This document shows, one piece after another, positions 32,396 through 41,968 of a stretch of 64,000 bases of DNA. Source of the stretch: Dickeya lacustris (lineage in GTDB: Bacteria > Pseudomonadota > Gammaproteobacteria > Enterobacterales > Enterobacteriaceae); contig NZ_CP114280.1 of NCBI RefSeq assembly GCF_029635795.1, positions 1,488,001 through 1,552,000 on the forward strand. Reading direction: 5' to 3'. Within the stretch, counting starts at the first letter, position 1, and each line of letters starts with the position of its first letter. Below the pieces are notes generated by a model that did not search any database, had not been told where the DNA came from, and worked only from the letters and a program-made list of their open reading frames with translations. The position numbers were made by a program, and so were the translations under genes.

Positions 32396-32409
32396 TTGTT
32401 TTATATCAA
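32396..32409 (-). promoter_or_regulatory. FNR box, distal, of grcA
   Basis: TTGTT-TTAT-ATCAA, nine of ten consensus bases, centred 53 bp from the proximal box. This is the same spacing as the -93.5 and -40.5 sites of E. coli yfiD, where the distal site down-regulates. Confidence 0.7.
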
Positions 32410-32608
32410 TTTAGCATTTTTCGTATCTGCAATTTTTTTTGTAAATTTTAAAAAAAACATATAAAGACCGATGCCCTCTATCGAGGGAAAAAGGGAAGCA
32501 TTTTCCCTCTCGCTGCTTTGAAGGTAAGCTTAGTCTCTGGACTGTAAATCAGGCACCCGGGCAATAACTGCCGGAATAATGCGATTGACTGAATTAGGCA
32601 CACACCTT

Positions 32609-33295
32609 ATGACCACTTCCCTGACCTGGCACGACGTGCTGGCACAAGAGAAAGAACAACCCTATTTTGTAAACACCCTGTCATTCATTCACCAGGAGCG
32701 TACGGCAGGAAAAGTGATCTACCCGCCACAGAAGGATGTGTTTAACGCATTTCGGTTCACCGAATTTCACGCGGTAAACGTGGTGATTTTAGGCCAAGAC
32801 CCATATCACGGCCCCAATCAGGCACACGGGCTGTCATTCTCTGTCAAACCTGGTGTACCCGCCCCGCCGTCACTGGTGAACATTTATAAAGAGCTCGCCC
32901 AGGATATTCCGGGCTTTAGCATTCCCACGCATGGATTTTTACAAAGTTGGGCGCAACAGGGCGTATTGCTGCTTAACACCGTGCTTACCGTAGAAGCGGG
33001 CAAAGCGCATTCACATGCCAATTTAGGATGGGAAACCTTTACGGATAAGGTCATTGATGCGCTCAACGCACACCGTGAAGGCATTGTCTTTTTATTATGG
33101 GGTTCACATGCGCAGAAAAAAGGCAGCATTATTGATACGCAGCGACACCACGTACTAAAAGCACCGCATCCCTCACCGCTTTCTGCTCACCGAGGGTTTC
33201 TCGGTTGTAGCCACTTTTCTATGGCAAATCAACTCTTAGCGCAGCAGGGCAAGCAGCCGATTAACTGGGCACCGCAGTTACCGGAAAACGCCTAG
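32609..33295 (+). CDS. ung: Uracil-DNA glycosylase
   Basis: Removes uracil from DNA in base-excision repair. 228 residues (E. coli 229). The water-activating loop is [14 protein letters not shown] with the catalytic Asp; the DNA-intercalation loop is [12 protein letters not shown] start at [15 protein letters not shown] (32609), which aligns with E. coli [15 protein letters not shown], rather than 10 codons upstream. Divergent from grcA, as in E. coli. Confidence 0.97.
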   Translation: MTTSLTWHDVLAQEKEQPYFVNTLSFIHQERTAGKVIYPPQKDVFNAFRFTEFHAVNVVILGQDPYHGPNQAHGLSFSVKPGVPAPPSLVNIYKELAQDIPGFSIPTHGFLQSWAQQGVLLLNTVLTVEAGKAHSHANLGWETFTDKVIDALNAHREGIVFLLWGSHAQKKGSIIDTQRHHVLKAPHPSPLSAHRGFLGCSHFSMANQLLAQQGKQPINWAPQLPENA

Positions 33296-33444
33296 CGATA
33301 AGCGCCATTGTCCTGCACACCGCAGAGCGTGGCGCTTGTAACGTGAGATACATCAGGCCTGTGCGTGATTCAGCAACAGCAAAAGATAGAAAGATCTATT
33401 AACAACGAGATGGATTGTGGAGATAAGGTGTGTTTCAGGAAGTT

Positions 33445-33520
<76 letters not shown>

Positions 33521-33564
33521 ACACCATTGATACTGCCAAACCAAATCAACGTGGGATGATGATT

Positions 33565-33640
<76 letters not shown>

Positions 33641-33672
33641 ATATTCGGCACTGTATCGTGTGAACGGGTCGC

Positions 33673-33701
33673 ATGATATGCAACGCCCTAAACCCTGTCA
33701 A
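33673..33701 (-). promoter_or_regulatory. Promoter of the tRNA-Ala pair
   Basis: On the minus strand TTGACA, a 17-nt spacer and TATCAT, about 30 bp before the first tRNA-Ala, followed by a GC-rich stretch typical of stringently controlled stable-RNA promoters. Confidence 0.75.
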
Positions 33702-34021
33702 CGCTAAAATCTATTTATCCCGCCAAACGCTGAAAAAGCCGCCAAACGATGTATCTACACGGTATCCGCTACACCGACCTGCACACATGTAGACTGTGTG
33801 AATCAGCTAAAAAACACGGCGGCGGTGTTAATTTAGCGATTAGCTTATGACAAAAAAGTTTTTCTCACTTTTGACAAAAACCCCAACAATGCACTACCTG
33901 CGGCCAGACCATAACCTCAATTCGGGTAAAGAACTGGCGCTGTTCTGTCGCTGGCTGGCGAATATGACGCAATACCTTTCCCTTTAATTTACCGACAATT
34001 TACCGACGGAGAGCCACAAGT
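33702..34021. other. Gap upstream of the metY-like gene
   Basis: About 320 bp between the tRNA-Ala promoter and the sulfhydrylase gene. It should contain the promoter of the latter. I saw no convincing MetJ box (AGACGTCT repeats) and no gene. GGAG lies 10 nt before the ATG at 34022. Confidence 0.4.
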
Positions 34022-35290
34022 ATGAAAGATGCAACGATTGCCCTGCACCACGGTTTTAAATCTGACCCGGTCACTAAAGCGGTAGCCGTGCCTATCTATC
34101 AGAATGTCGCCTTTGAGTTTGATAATGCCCAGCATGGCGCGGATCTGTTTAATCTGGAGGTGCCAGGGAATATCTATACCCGCATCATGAACCCCACCAA
34201 CGACATCCTGGAACAGCGCCTTGCAGCCCTGGAAGGCGGGATTGCCGCACTGGTGGTCTCTGCTGGCAGTGCGGCTATTACCTATGCGATTCAAACGCTC
34301 ACCCGGCAAGGCGATAACATTGTTTCTACCCCACAGCTTTATGGCGGTACATATACGTTATTTGCCCACATGTTGCCGAGCTTCGGTGTTGAAGTGCGTT
34401 TTGCCAGCGATGACTCTCCCGAAGCCATTGCTAAACTCATTGATAGCAATACGCGTCTGGTCTATTGCGAAAGTATCGGCAACCCGGCGGGAAATATTGT
34501 TGATATTGAAGGGCTGGCAAATGTTGCCCACCAACACGGCGTTCCGCTGGTGGTGGATAATACCGTTGCCTCGCCGGTATTGTGTAAACCCATTTCATTT
34601 GGCGCGGACATCGTCGTGCATTCCATCACGAAATATGTCGGCGGGCACGGTAATTCTCTGGGCGGAGTGATTGTCGATGGCGGCACCTTCCCTTGGCATC
34701 AATACCCGGAAAAATTCCCCGGTTTGAATCGGCCTGAACCTGCCTATCACGGTGTGGTGTACACCGAAACATTCGGGCCTGCGGCCTTTATCGCTCGTGC
34801 CCGTACTGTCCCGCTGCGTAATACAGGGGCGGCATTGTCTCCCATGAACGCATTTTTACTGTTACAAGGGCTGGAAACGCTGTCGCTGCGTATGGAGCGT
34901 CATGTAGAAAATGCTCTGAAAGTCGCACAATATCTGCAAAATCACGCTAAAGTCGCCTGGGTGAGCTACGCCGGACTCCCCGAGCATCCGCACTACGCCT
35001 TGGCGCAAAAATACATGAAAGGTACACCATCCGCGATATTGTCATTTGGCCTCAAAGAGGGCTATGAGGCTGGCGTTCGCTTCTATGACGCGCTGGCCAT
35101 CTTTAAGCGGCTGGTTAACATTGGTGATGCAAAATCGCTCGCCTGCCACCCGGCATCCACCACGCATCGTCAGATGACACCGGAAGAACAAACCAAAGCG
35201 GGCGTCAAACCAGAAATGATCCGTTTATCTGTCGGTATCGAAGCCATAGAAGATTTGCTGGCCGATTTGGATCAAGCATTAGCGGCCTGA
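34022..35290 (+). CDS. metY: O-acetylhomoserine aminocarboxypropyltransferase / O-acylhomoserine sulfhydrylase (MetY-like)
   Basis: PLP enzyme of the Cys/Met-metabolism family that joins an O-acylhomoserine directly with sulfide to make homocysteine. 422 residues. The PLP-binding Lys is in VHSITKYVGGHGNSLGGVIVD (about residue 208); the N-terminal YTRIMNPTND and the long insertion before ETFGPAAFIAR are typical of MetY rather than MetB/MetC. E. coli lacks this enzyme and uses trans-sulfuration. A sulfate importer operon lies about 2.6 kb away, consistent with a sulfur-assimilation theme. Whether acetyl- or succinylhomoserine is used cannot be told from sequence. Confidence 0.88.
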   Translation: MKDATIALHHGFKSDPVTKAVAVPIYQNVAFEFDNAQHGADLFNLEVPGNIYTRIMNPTNDILEQRLAALEGGIAALVVSAGSAAITYAIQTLTRQGDNIVSTPQLYGGTYTLFAHMLPSFGVEVRFASDDSPEAIAKLIDSNTRLVYCESIGNPAGNIVDIEGLANVAHQHGVPLVVDNTVASPVLCKPISFGADIVVHSITKYVGGHGNSLGGVIVDGGTFPWHQYPEKFPGLNRPEPAYHGVVYTETFGPAAFIARARTVPLRNTGAALSPMNAFLLLQGLETLSLRMERHVENALKVAQYLQNHAKVAWVSYAGLPEHPHYALAQKYMKGTPSAILSFGLKEGYEAGVRFYDALAIFKRLVNIGDAKSLACHPASTTHRQMTPEEQTKAGVKPEMIRLSVGIEAIEDLLADLDQALAA

Positions 35291-35311
35291 AAACAGGAAA
35301 CACGCTGCCAT

Positions 35312-35339
35312 AAAAAAACCCTGGTTTTCCAGGGTTTTT
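35312..35339. terminator. Bidirectional terminator between metY and gltX
   Basis: AAAAACCCTGG, TTTT loop, CCAGGGTTTTT between two convergent genes; U-runs on both strands. Confidence 0.92.
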
Positions 35340-35364
35340 ACTTTTTCCAGCTTGCAGGCGCCGC

Positions 35365-36780
35365 TTATTGCTGGGCTTCACGCTCGCTGATAAACGCCAG
35401 CGCCCGGTCAATACGCGCCAGCGTACGGGACTGGCCAATCGCATGCACCGTCACATCAACACCCGGCGACTGGCCTGCGCCAGTAACAGCCACACGCAGT
35501 GGCATGCCCACCTTACCCATCCCTTGTTGCAGCTCATCAGCCGTATTCTGAATGGCATGATGAATGGCCTCTGGCGTCCAGCCAGCGATAGCAGCCAGCT
35601 TGCTGCGAACCAACTCCAGCGGCTGACGGGCTACCGGGCGCAGGTGTTTCTTCGCTGCATCGGCATCAAACTCAGCAAATTCTTCATAGAAATAGCGGCA
35701 AGAGCCCGCCATTTCTTTCAGCGTTTTACAACGCTCGCCAAGCAATGTCACCAGCTCACTCAGTTGCGGGCCAGTACGCGTATCAATCCCCGCTTGCTCA
35801 ATATGCCAGGACAAATGCGTTGCGACATATTCTGGCGGCAGATGGTTAATATAGTGGTGGTTTAACCACTGCAATTTCTCAGTATTGAATGCGCTGGCCG
35901 ATTTACTGACAGCATCCAACGCAAACAGCTGTTTCATCTCATCAATCGAGAAAATTTCCTGATCGCCGTGTGACCAGCCTAAACGCACTAAATAGTTCAG
36001 CAGCGCTTCCGGCAAGTAGCCGTCATCACGATACTGCATCACACCGACCGCGCCATGGCGCTTAGACAGCTTCTTACCATCATCGCCCAGAATCATTGAG
36101 ACATGAGCATATTCAGGCACTGGCGCACCTAAAGCCTTGAGGATGTTAATCTGACGAGGCGTGTTGTTGATATGATCCTCACCGCGAATGACATGAGTAA
36201 TTTCCATGTCCCAATCATCAATAACCACACAGAAGTTGTAAGTCGGCGAGCCATCGGTACGGCGGATAATCAAATCATCCAACTCAAGGTTGCTAAATTC
36301 GATCGGGCCACGGATGTTGTCATTAAAGATAACCGAGCCGTCCTGCGGGTTACGAAAACGCACCACATGCGGTTCATCATCAGCATGATGTTGATGAGAA
36401 TCGCGGCAGCAACCGTCATAGCGCGGCTTATCACCGTTAGCCATCTGCTGTTCACGCAATGTCTCCAGGCGCTCTCTGGAGCAATAGCATTTATAAGCCG
36501 TGCCGTTCTCCAGCATCTCATCAATCACCGCGTTATAGCGATCAAACCGCTTAGTCTGGTAGTAGGGGCCTTCATCCCAGTCCAGATTCAACCAGTTCAT
36601 GCCATCCATAATGGCGTCAATCGCCTCTTTGGTCGAACGCTCCAAATCGGTATCTTCAATACGCAGCACAAACTCGCCGCCAAGGTGACGGGCGAACAAC
36701 CAGGAATATAACGCGGTGCGAGCACCACCTACGTGAAGATAACCAGTCGGGCTGGGCGCAAAGCGGGTTTTGATTTTCAT
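35365..36780 (-). CDS. gltX: Glutamyl-tRNA synthetase
   Basis: Class I synthetase charging tRNA-Glu. 471 residues, the E. coli length. HIGH-type motif in [25 protein letters not shown]-type LSKRHG, and the zinc-binding Cys set around CYCSRE. I start at MKIKTRF (36780) with GAAGG upstream; the frame is open 14 codons further. Convergent with metY and divergent from the tRNA-Val cluster, as in E. coli. Confidence 0.98.
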   Translation of the reverse strand: MKIKTRFAPSPTGYLHVGGARTALYSWLFARHLGGEFVLRIEDTDLERSTKEAIDAIMDGMNWLNLDWDEGPYYQTKRFDRYNAVIDEMLENGTAYKCYCSRERLETLREQQMANGDKPRYDGCCRDSHQHHADDEPHVVRFRNPQDGSVIFNDNIRGPIEFSNLELDDLIIRRTDGSPTYNFCVVIDDWDMEITHVIRGEDHINNTPRQINILKALGAPVPEYAHVSMILGDDGKKLSKRHGAVGVMQYRDDGYLPEALLNYLVRLGWSHGDQEIFSIDEMKQLFALDAVSKSASAFNTEKLQWLNHHYINHLPPEYVATHLSWHIEQAGIDTRTGPQLSELVTLLGERCKTLKEMAGSCRYFYEEFAEFDADAAKKHLRPVARQPLELVRSKLAAIAGWTPEAIHHAIQNTADELQQGMGKVGMPLRVAVTGAGQSPGVDVTVHAIGQSRTLARIDRALAFISEREAQQ

Positions 36781-37048
36781 TGAGATTACGGCCTTCATTA
36801 GACAGCAAAGGTCAGTCAACACTGACCCGGATTCCGGGCTGCACCGCCTCTATAAGGATAAGCGCGGTCATACAGCCTGCATTTTTAAGTGGGCAATATT
36901 CTATCACTCCGCTTCGATTCCTCAACGACATAACCGCGCCGCGCCGCCGCTAACCCCGGTAAAATGTGCAGAGAAGCAACGATAACGCCCAGAAATACCG
37001 CATATCGCCTAATTTTAAAACGAACAGATGTTTTCGTTTTAAAAAGCG

Positions 37049-37076
37049 TTGACTCGCATCCAACTATCCCTATAAT
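37049..37076 (+). promoter_or_regulatory. Promoter of the tRNA-Val/tRNA-Lys operon
   Basis: TTGACT, a 16-bp spacer and TATAAT, followed by GCG, a GC-rich discriminator expected for stringent control. An A/T-rich stretch lies just upstream (possible UP element). The first tRNA begins 17 nt after the -10. Confidence 0.85.
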
Positions 37077-37093
37077 GCGACTCCACACAGCGG

Positions 37094-37169
37094 GGGTGAT
37101 TAGCTCAGCTGGGAGAGCACCTCCCTTACAAGGAGGGGGTCGGCGGTTCGATCCCGTCATCACCCACCA
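37094..37169 (+). tRNA. tRNA-Val (anticodon UAC), copy 1
   Basis: 76 nt, GGGTGATTAGCTCAGCTGGG at the 5' end, anticodon TAC in CCCTTACAAGG, T-arm GGTTCGATCCC and encoded CCA. Corresponds to the E. coli valU-valX-valY-lysV cluster beside gltX. Confidence 0.97.
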
Positions 37170-37218
37170 ATCTTTAAACAAGAGTTGCTCGCTGTGTGAA
37201 GTAAGAAGAATTGAGATT

Positions 37219-37294
37219 GGGTGATTAGCTCAGCTGGGAGAGCACCTCCCTTACAAGGAGGGGGTCGGCGGTTCGATCCCGTCATCACCCACCA
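37219..37294 (+). tRNA. tRNA-Val (anticodon UAC), copy 2
   Basis: Identical in sequence to copy 1, 49 nt further along; encoded CCA. Confidence 0.97.
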
Positions 37295-37367
37295 AACTCA
37301 TACCAGCTGTCTTCTTGCTGAAATACGTAAAAGAAGTGCCATAGTAGTACCATAGAAGTACAGAAGT

Positions 37368-37443
37368 GGGTGATTAGCTCAGCTGGGAGAGCACCTCCCT
37401 TACAAGGAGGGGGTCGGCGGTTCGATCCCGTCATCACCCACCA
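37368..37443 (+). tRNA. tRNA-Val (anticodon UAC), copy 3
   Basis: Identical to copies 1 and 2, 73 nt after copy 2; encoded CCA. Eight nt before tRNA-Lys. Confidence 0.97.
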
Positions 37444-37450
37444 CTTCTGC

Positions 37451-37526
37451 GGGTCGTTAGCTCAGTCGGTAGAGCAGTTGACTTTTAATCAATTGGTCGC
37501 AGGTTCGAATCCTGCACGACCCACCA
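37451..37526 (+). tRNA. tRNA-Lys (anticodon UUU)
   Basis: 76 nt, GGGTCGTTAGCTCAGTCGG at the 5' end, anticodon TTT in GACTTTTAATC, T-arm GGTTCGAATCC and encoded CCA. Last gene of the tRNA operon. Its last 18 nt recur 168 bp downstream. Confidence 0.97.
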
Positions 37527-37580
37527 CTAAATGTATCACCTTCCTCAATTGTTCACTCTTACGCTTCATACGCACACGAT

Positions 37581-37694
37581 GTTGTGCAGGTGAGAACCTG
37601 CGTTCAGGTTCGAGTCGAGCAAAGCGAGACAACTGCGCAACGCGCTGGCCCGAAGGGCGAGGCCAAAGGCCGAGTCATCCTGCACGACCCACCA
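37581..37694 (+). repeat. tRNA-Lys 3'-tail repeat (rtT-like) interrupted by a short insert
   Basis: ATCCTGCACGACCCACCA, the last 18 nt of tRNA-Lys including CCA, is repeated exactly at 37677-37694, 168 bp after the gene. Another tRNA-Lys T-arm piece, AGGTTCGA, lies at 37606-37613. In the tRNA these two are adjacent; here 63 nt separate them. That insert is bounded by the direct repeat CGAGTC (37611-37616 and 37671-37676). The unit opens with GTTGTGCAGG, which can pair with CCTGCACGAC near its end. It resembles the repeated tRNA tails after E. coli tyrT (rtT RNA). Confidence 0.75.
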
Positions 37695-37837
37695 ATTACC
37701 TGTCACGATGTGTCTCAGCGTTTCCTCTTATCCATTTCAAATGCTCCATCACCAAAAAAATCACACATCAATACCTCCAAAGATTCACGCCCAGGCACCA
37801 TGCGCAGCAAAATTATTAGCAAGGCAATATCAGGGAC

Positions 37838-37860
37838 AAAAAACGCCCTGACGGGCGTTT
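37838..37860 (-). terminator. Rho-independent terminator of the sulfate transport operon
   Basis: On the minus strand AAACGCCC, GTCA loop and GGGCGTTT are followed by a U-run, 36 nt after the cysA stop. Confidence 0.88.
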
Positions 37861-37895
37861 CTGGACAGCCATAACACTGATATCAATCTACCAAG

Positions 37896-38888
37896 CTAGA
37901 TTTCCCAATCATAGTTATAGCGTTTGGGCTTGAACTGAACCACATCGCCACGGTGTAAATCCGTCAACACGACATCATCATGCGCGATTTCGGCTTCAAT
38001 CAGTTCATTATTTCCTTCCACTTTCAATACCAGTCGCGTCAATGCGCCAAGCGGACGAATATCTTTTACCACCACCGGCTGAAAATCATGTTGCGCCAGT
38101 TTTGACAGCGTGACTTCATGCGGGCGAAATTGAATCGCTTTATCCTGCCCGGCCAGTTTCAACCGGTTACTGTCGCCAAGGAAGTTATAAACGAACTCGG
38201 TTGCCGGGCGGTTATACACCTCATCCGGTGTCCCAATCTGTTCAATCACGCCTTTGTTCATCAGCACAATTCGGTCTGCCACTTCCATGGCTTCTTCCTG
38301 ATCGTGGGTGACAAAAACGGACGTCAGATTGATCTCCTCATGCAAACGTGACAGCCAGCGCCGCAACTCTTTGCGCACCTTGGCATCCAGTGCGCCGAAT
38401 GGCTCATCCAGCAGCAGAATTCTCGGCTCGACAATCAACGCTCTGGCCAGTGCAATACGCTGGCGTTGCCCGCCGGACAACTGTTCCGGGTAACGATCGG
38501 CCAACCAGTCCAACTGCACCATGTTTAGCAACTCATGAACCTTGCTTTCAATGTCTCGCTTCGACGGACGAATCGCTTTGGGTTTCATACGCAAGCCAAA
38601 CGCCACGTTGTCAAAAACGGTCATATGGCGGAATAACGCATAATGCTGGAACACAAACCCAACATGCCGGTCGCGTACATCTTGCCCGGACACATCTTCA
38701 CCATGAAACACGATATTGCCGCTATCGGGTGTCTCAAGCCCGGCGATAATACGCAGCAACGTGGTTTTACCACAGCCTGATGGCCCTAATAACGCGACCA
38801 GTTCACCGCTTTGAATCGACAGATTGATCTGGTTGAGTGCGCGGAACTGACCAAACTGTTTATTAACATTCTGAACTTCAATGCTCAT
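37896..38888 (-). CDS. cysA: Sulfate/thiosulfate ABC importer ATPase CysA
   Basis: ATPase subunit powering sulfate uptake. 330 residues (E. coli 365, so the C-terminal regulatory part is shorter). Walker [10 protein letters not shown], signature [15 protein letters not shown], Walker [13 protein letters not shown] and the switch His in [16 protein letters not shown]. The start overlaps the cysW stop by 11 nt. Last gene of sbp-cysT-cysW-cysA. Confidence 0.96.
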   Translation of the reverse strand: MSIEVQNVNKQFGQFRALNQINLSIQSGELVALLGPSGCGKTTLLRIIAGLETPDSGNIVFHGEDVSGQDVRDRHVGFVFQHYALFRHMTVFDNVAFGLRMKPKAIRPSKRDIESKVHELLNMVQLDWLADRYPEQLSGGQRQRIALARALIVEPRILLLDEPFGALDAKVRKELRRWLSRLHEEINLTSVFVTHDQEEAMEVADRIVLMNKGVIEQIGTPDEVYNRPATEFVYNFLGDSNRLKLAGQDKAIQFRPHEVTLSKLAQHDFQPVVVKDIRPLGALTRLVLKVEGNNELIEAEIAHDDVVLTDLHRGDVVQFKPKRYNYDWEI

Positions 38889-39765
38889 TTCCGCTCAACT
38901 CCTGCTGTTTCTCGATTTGTTTTGTCAACTGCGCTTCGCTCCACTGGCGAAGCAATAGCACCACCAGTGACATGATGAGCAACAAGATAGCGACACTAAA
39001 CGCCGCCACAATATTGTATTCGTTATAAAGAATCTCGATATGCAGCGGTAATGTATTGGTCAAACCACGAATATGGCCGGAGACCACCGATACCGCACCA
39101 AATTCGCCCATGGCTCGCGCCGTACACAGCACCACGCCATACACCAACGCCCATTTCACATTCGGCAGGGTAATATGCCAAAACATTTGCCAGCCGTTTG
39201 CACCCAGCAAGCGCGCCGCCTCTTCTTCCTGGCTACCTTGCTGCTCCATCAACGGAATAAGTTCTCGTGCGACATACGGCAAGGTGACAAACAGGGTGGC
39301 GAGCACAATGCCCGGCACCGCATAAACGATTTCCAGGTGATGCTCCGTCAAAAACGGGTATAGCTTACTTTGCGCGCCAAATAGCAGCACATACATTAAC
39401 CCTGTCACGACCGGCGAAACAGAAAACGGTAAATCCAATAGCGCCAGTAGCCATGACTTGCCGCGAAACTCAAATTTCGTAACGCACCAGGCGATAGCCA
39501 GGCCAAATACCATGTTGAGTGGTACTGAAATCACCGTTGCCAACAGCGTGAGTTTCAGCGCCGATAGCGCGTCCGGCTCGCTGATTGCTCGCCAGAACGC
39601 GCCAATGCCATTGTGCAACCCTTGGGTCACGACCATGACAAGCGGCAGCACCAGTATCACCACAAACACCAGCCACGCCAGCGACGTCAACACATAAAAA
39701 GCGAGCGGACGCCGAGCCGAGTCGGGGCGTCCCGTTGCCAGGGAAAGACTCTGATCCATAGACAT
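38878..39765 (-). CDS. cysW: Sulfate/thiosulfate ABC importer permease CysW
   Basis: One of two inner-membrane channel subunits. 295 residues with about six membrane helices, starting at about residue 25 ([22 protein letters not shown]). The EAA loop that contacts CysA is [23 protein letters not shown]. Located 10 nt after cysT and overlapping cysA. Confidence 0.96.
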   Translation of the reverse strand: MSMDQSLSLATGRPDSARRPLAFYVLTSLAWLVFVVILVLPLVMVVTQGLHNGIGAFWRAISEPDALSALKLTLLATVISVPLNMVFGLAIAWCVTKFEFRGKSWLLALLDLPFSVSPVVTGLMYVLLFGAQSKLYPFLTEHHLEIVYAVPGIVLATLFVTLPYVARELIPLMEQQGSQEEEAARLLGANGWQMFWHITLPNVKWALVYGVVLCTARAMGEFGAVSVVSGHIRGLTNTLPLHIEILYNEYNIVAAFSVAILLLIMSLVVLLLRQWSEAQLTKQIEKQQELSGNEH

Positions 39766-39775
39766 CGTTTAGCGC

Positions 39776-40588
39776 CTATAACTTGGGTTGAATTCGCCGC
39801 TGCAACAGATTAATCAGCAGCAACATGATAAATGACACAACCAACATAAAGACGCCGATACCGGTCGCCCCTTTGTAATCGTACTGATCGAGTTTCGAGA
39901 CAATCAGTAGCGGTAGAATTTCGGTCTTAAACGGGATATTGCCCGCTATAAATACCACTGAACCGTACTCTCCCACGCCACGGGCAAAGGCCAGAGCAAA
40001 GCCGGTCAGCCAGGCAGGTAAAATAGCGGGAAGCAGAACATGGCGGAACGTTTGCCACGGATTCGCCCCCAGACAAGCGGAGGCCTCCTCTATCTCTTTT
40101 GGAATATCGGCCAGCACCGGTTGTAATGTCCGCACCACAAAGGGCAAGGTGACGAAAATCAGTGCCAGCGTAATGCCAATCCCGGTATAGGCAATACGAA
40201 AAGGAAACAGCGAGCCGACCAGCCCATTGGGTGCATACAGCGACGTCAATGCAATACCGGCCACCGCTGTCGGCAGCGCAAAGGGCATATCGATCATCGC
40301 ATCAATGATTTTGCGACCGGGAAAGGTATAGCGCACCAGCACCCATGCCAGTAACGTGCCCAGCACGCCATTGATAAAAGCCGCGATTAACGCCGAACCA
40401 AATGATAATCGCAGCGAAAACAAAACTTGTCGGCTGGTAATCAGATCCCAAAACTGCACAAGCGTCAGTTGACTGGCGTATAAAAACATCGCCCCTAGCG
40501 GAATGAGCACAATTAGCGCCAGATAACTGAGGCTAAAACCCAAAGTGAGACCAAAACCGGGCATGACCGGTGAAGCACGTCGTGACAT
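39776..40588 (-). CDS. cysT: Sulfate/thiosulfate ABC importer permease CysT (CysU)
   Basis: Partner permease of CysW. 270 residues, about six membrane helices. N-terminus GFGLTLGFSLSYLALIVLIPL; EAA loop EEASACLGANPWQTFRHVLLPA; conserved GEYGSVVFIAGN. A 99-nt spacer with a strong hairpin separates it from sbp. Confidence 0.96.
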   Translation of the reverse strand: MSRRASPVMPGFGLTLGFSLSYLALIVLIPLGAMFLYASQLTLVQFWDLITSRQVLFSLRLSFGSALIAAFINGVLGTLLAWVLVRYTFPGRKIIDAMIDMPFALPTAVAGIALTSLYAPNGLVGSLFPFRIAYTGIGITLALIFVTLPFVVRTLQPVLADIPKEIEEASACLGANPWQTFRHVLLPAILPAWLTGFALAFARGVGEYGSVVFIAGNIPFKTEILPLLIVSKLDQYDYKGATGIGVFMLVVSFIMLLLINLLQRRIQPKL

Positions 40589-40640
40589 AGCAAGCCTTTC
40601 CGTCGAAAAACACCGATTGCCTGACAGGCAATCTACGTGG

Positions 40641-40671
40641 CAAAACCGCCCACGATTTCGGGGCGGTTTTG
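40641..40671 (-). other. Stem-loop between sbp and cysT
   Basis: CAAAACCGCC and GGCGGTTTTG form a perfect 10-bp stem (11 with the inner C-G) in the sbp-cysT spacer. On the minus strand the right arm ends in UUUUG. It is likely a partial terminator or mRNA-end protector that lets the binding protein be made in excess of the permeases, a common arrangement in importer operons. Confidence 0.6.
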
Positions 40672-40687
40672 CTCATCAACACGCTGT

Positions 40688-41698
40688 TTATTTATTAATT
40701 TGCTTGAAGATAGTATCGAAAACACCACCGTCATCGAAGAACTTGGGTTGCGCGCTTTTCCAACCGCCAAACTCGCCATCAATCGTCACCAGTTTGACGG
40801 GGGCAAACTGCGACTTAAACTCTTCGGCAATTTTGGCATTGCGAGGACGGTAGAAATTCTGTGCGATGATCCGCTGCCCTTCATCGCTATAAAGGTAATT
40901 GAGATAGGCATCGGCCTGTTTACGCGTCCCTTTACGTTCGGTGATTTTATCCACCACGGCCACCGGCGGCTCTGCCAGAATAGACAGCGAAGGTGTCACG
41001 ATTTCCAGTTGATCGCCACCTTGCTCTTTCAGCGACAGGTAGGCTTCATTTTCCCAGGCTATCAGCACATCGCCCAACTGACGCTGGACAAAGCTGATGG
41101 TCGCGCCACGGGCACCGGTATCTAACACGGGCGCATGTTTGTACAACTCAGTAACAAATTTCTGTGCGCTTTCATCGGTTCCGCCCGGCAAGTGGCGGGC
41201 ATATGCCCAGGCCGCCAGGAAGTTCCAGCGCGCACCACCGGAGGTTTTCGGGTTTGGCGTGATGACCTGAACGTCTGGTTTTATCAGGTCGTCCCAGTCT
41301 TTGATATGCTTCGGATTACCTTTTCGCACTAAAAAGACAATCGTCGAGGTGTAAGGCGTGCTGTTGTCCGGCAGTCTGGCTTGCCATTGTGGATCAATCA
41401 GCGGTTGGTTAAGGTTTAGCGCATCAATATCACCCGCCAATGCCAGCGTCACAACATCGGCCTGCAACCCATCAATGACCGAACGCGCTTGTTTGCCCGA
41501 TCCGCCATGTGAGTTCTTAATGCTGATATCTTCACCGGTAGTCTGTTTCCAGTGCTTGATAAACGCCGCATTATATTGCTGATAGAACTCCCGGGTTGGA
41601 TCATAAGAGACATTTAACAGTTCGGTCGCAGCCGAAGCGGCACCTGCAAACAATAATGCAGCGCTAGCCAGCGACAATCCCAGACGACGCATTGACAT
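40688..41698 (-). CDS. sbp: Periplasmic sulfate-binding protein
   Basis: Captures sulfate in the periplasm for CysTWA. 336 residues with a signal peptide ([19 protein letters not shown]). [42 protein letters not shown] and [19 protein letters not shown] resemble Sbp more than CysP (which has SSYDVSREL and SHAGSSKQA), so I call sbp. The start ATG 41698 has GGGGAG eight nt upstream; the frame is open 40 codons further. First gene of the operon. No cysM follows cysA, unlike E. coli cysPUWAM. Confidence 0.92.
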   Translation of the reverse strand: MSMRRLGLSLASAALLFAGAASAATELLNVSYDPTREFYQQYNAAFIKHWKQTTGEDISIKNSHGGSGKQARSVIDGLQADVVTLALAGDIDALNLNQPLIDPQWQARLPDNSTPYTSTIVFLVRKGNPKHIKDWDDLIKPDVQVITPNPKTSGGARWNFLAAWAYARHLPGGTDESAQKFVTELYKHAPVLDTGARGATISFVQRQLGDVLIAWENEAYLSLKEQGGDQLEIVTPSLSILAEPPVAVVDKITERKGTRKQADAYLNYLYSDEGQRIIAQNFYRPRNAKIAEEFKSQFAPVKLVTIDGEFGGWKSAQPKFFDDGGVFDTIFKQINK

Positions 41699-41968
41699 GC
41701 TTATCACTCCCCTCAAAGTCATTTGCCCATCGTTTTCCGGGCGAACATGGCACCAGAACTGGCAGCCAGCTATTATGCCACCTGATAATGCGGCGAGCTC
41801 GTATTTAGCGCCACACATCAGGCTTTATCTCTGAGGCTGACAATAGAGGATTAGGGGGGAGTAAAAAAATACTGTTTCGAGATAATTTATGCTATCACGT
41901 TATATTATTCGTCACTTATCATCGCATTTGAGTCTAAGATAGCCGCCAGCCGCCAGACGGCACCACCA

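Noticed and set aside
33750..33800. Possible MetJ operator before the metY-like gene
   Set aside because: Only scattered AGAC-like words; no adjacent AGACGTCT-type repeats.
37370..37819. 149-codon frame starting inside tRNA-Val copy 3
   Set aside because: It translates tRNA genes and the tail repeat; not a protein gene.
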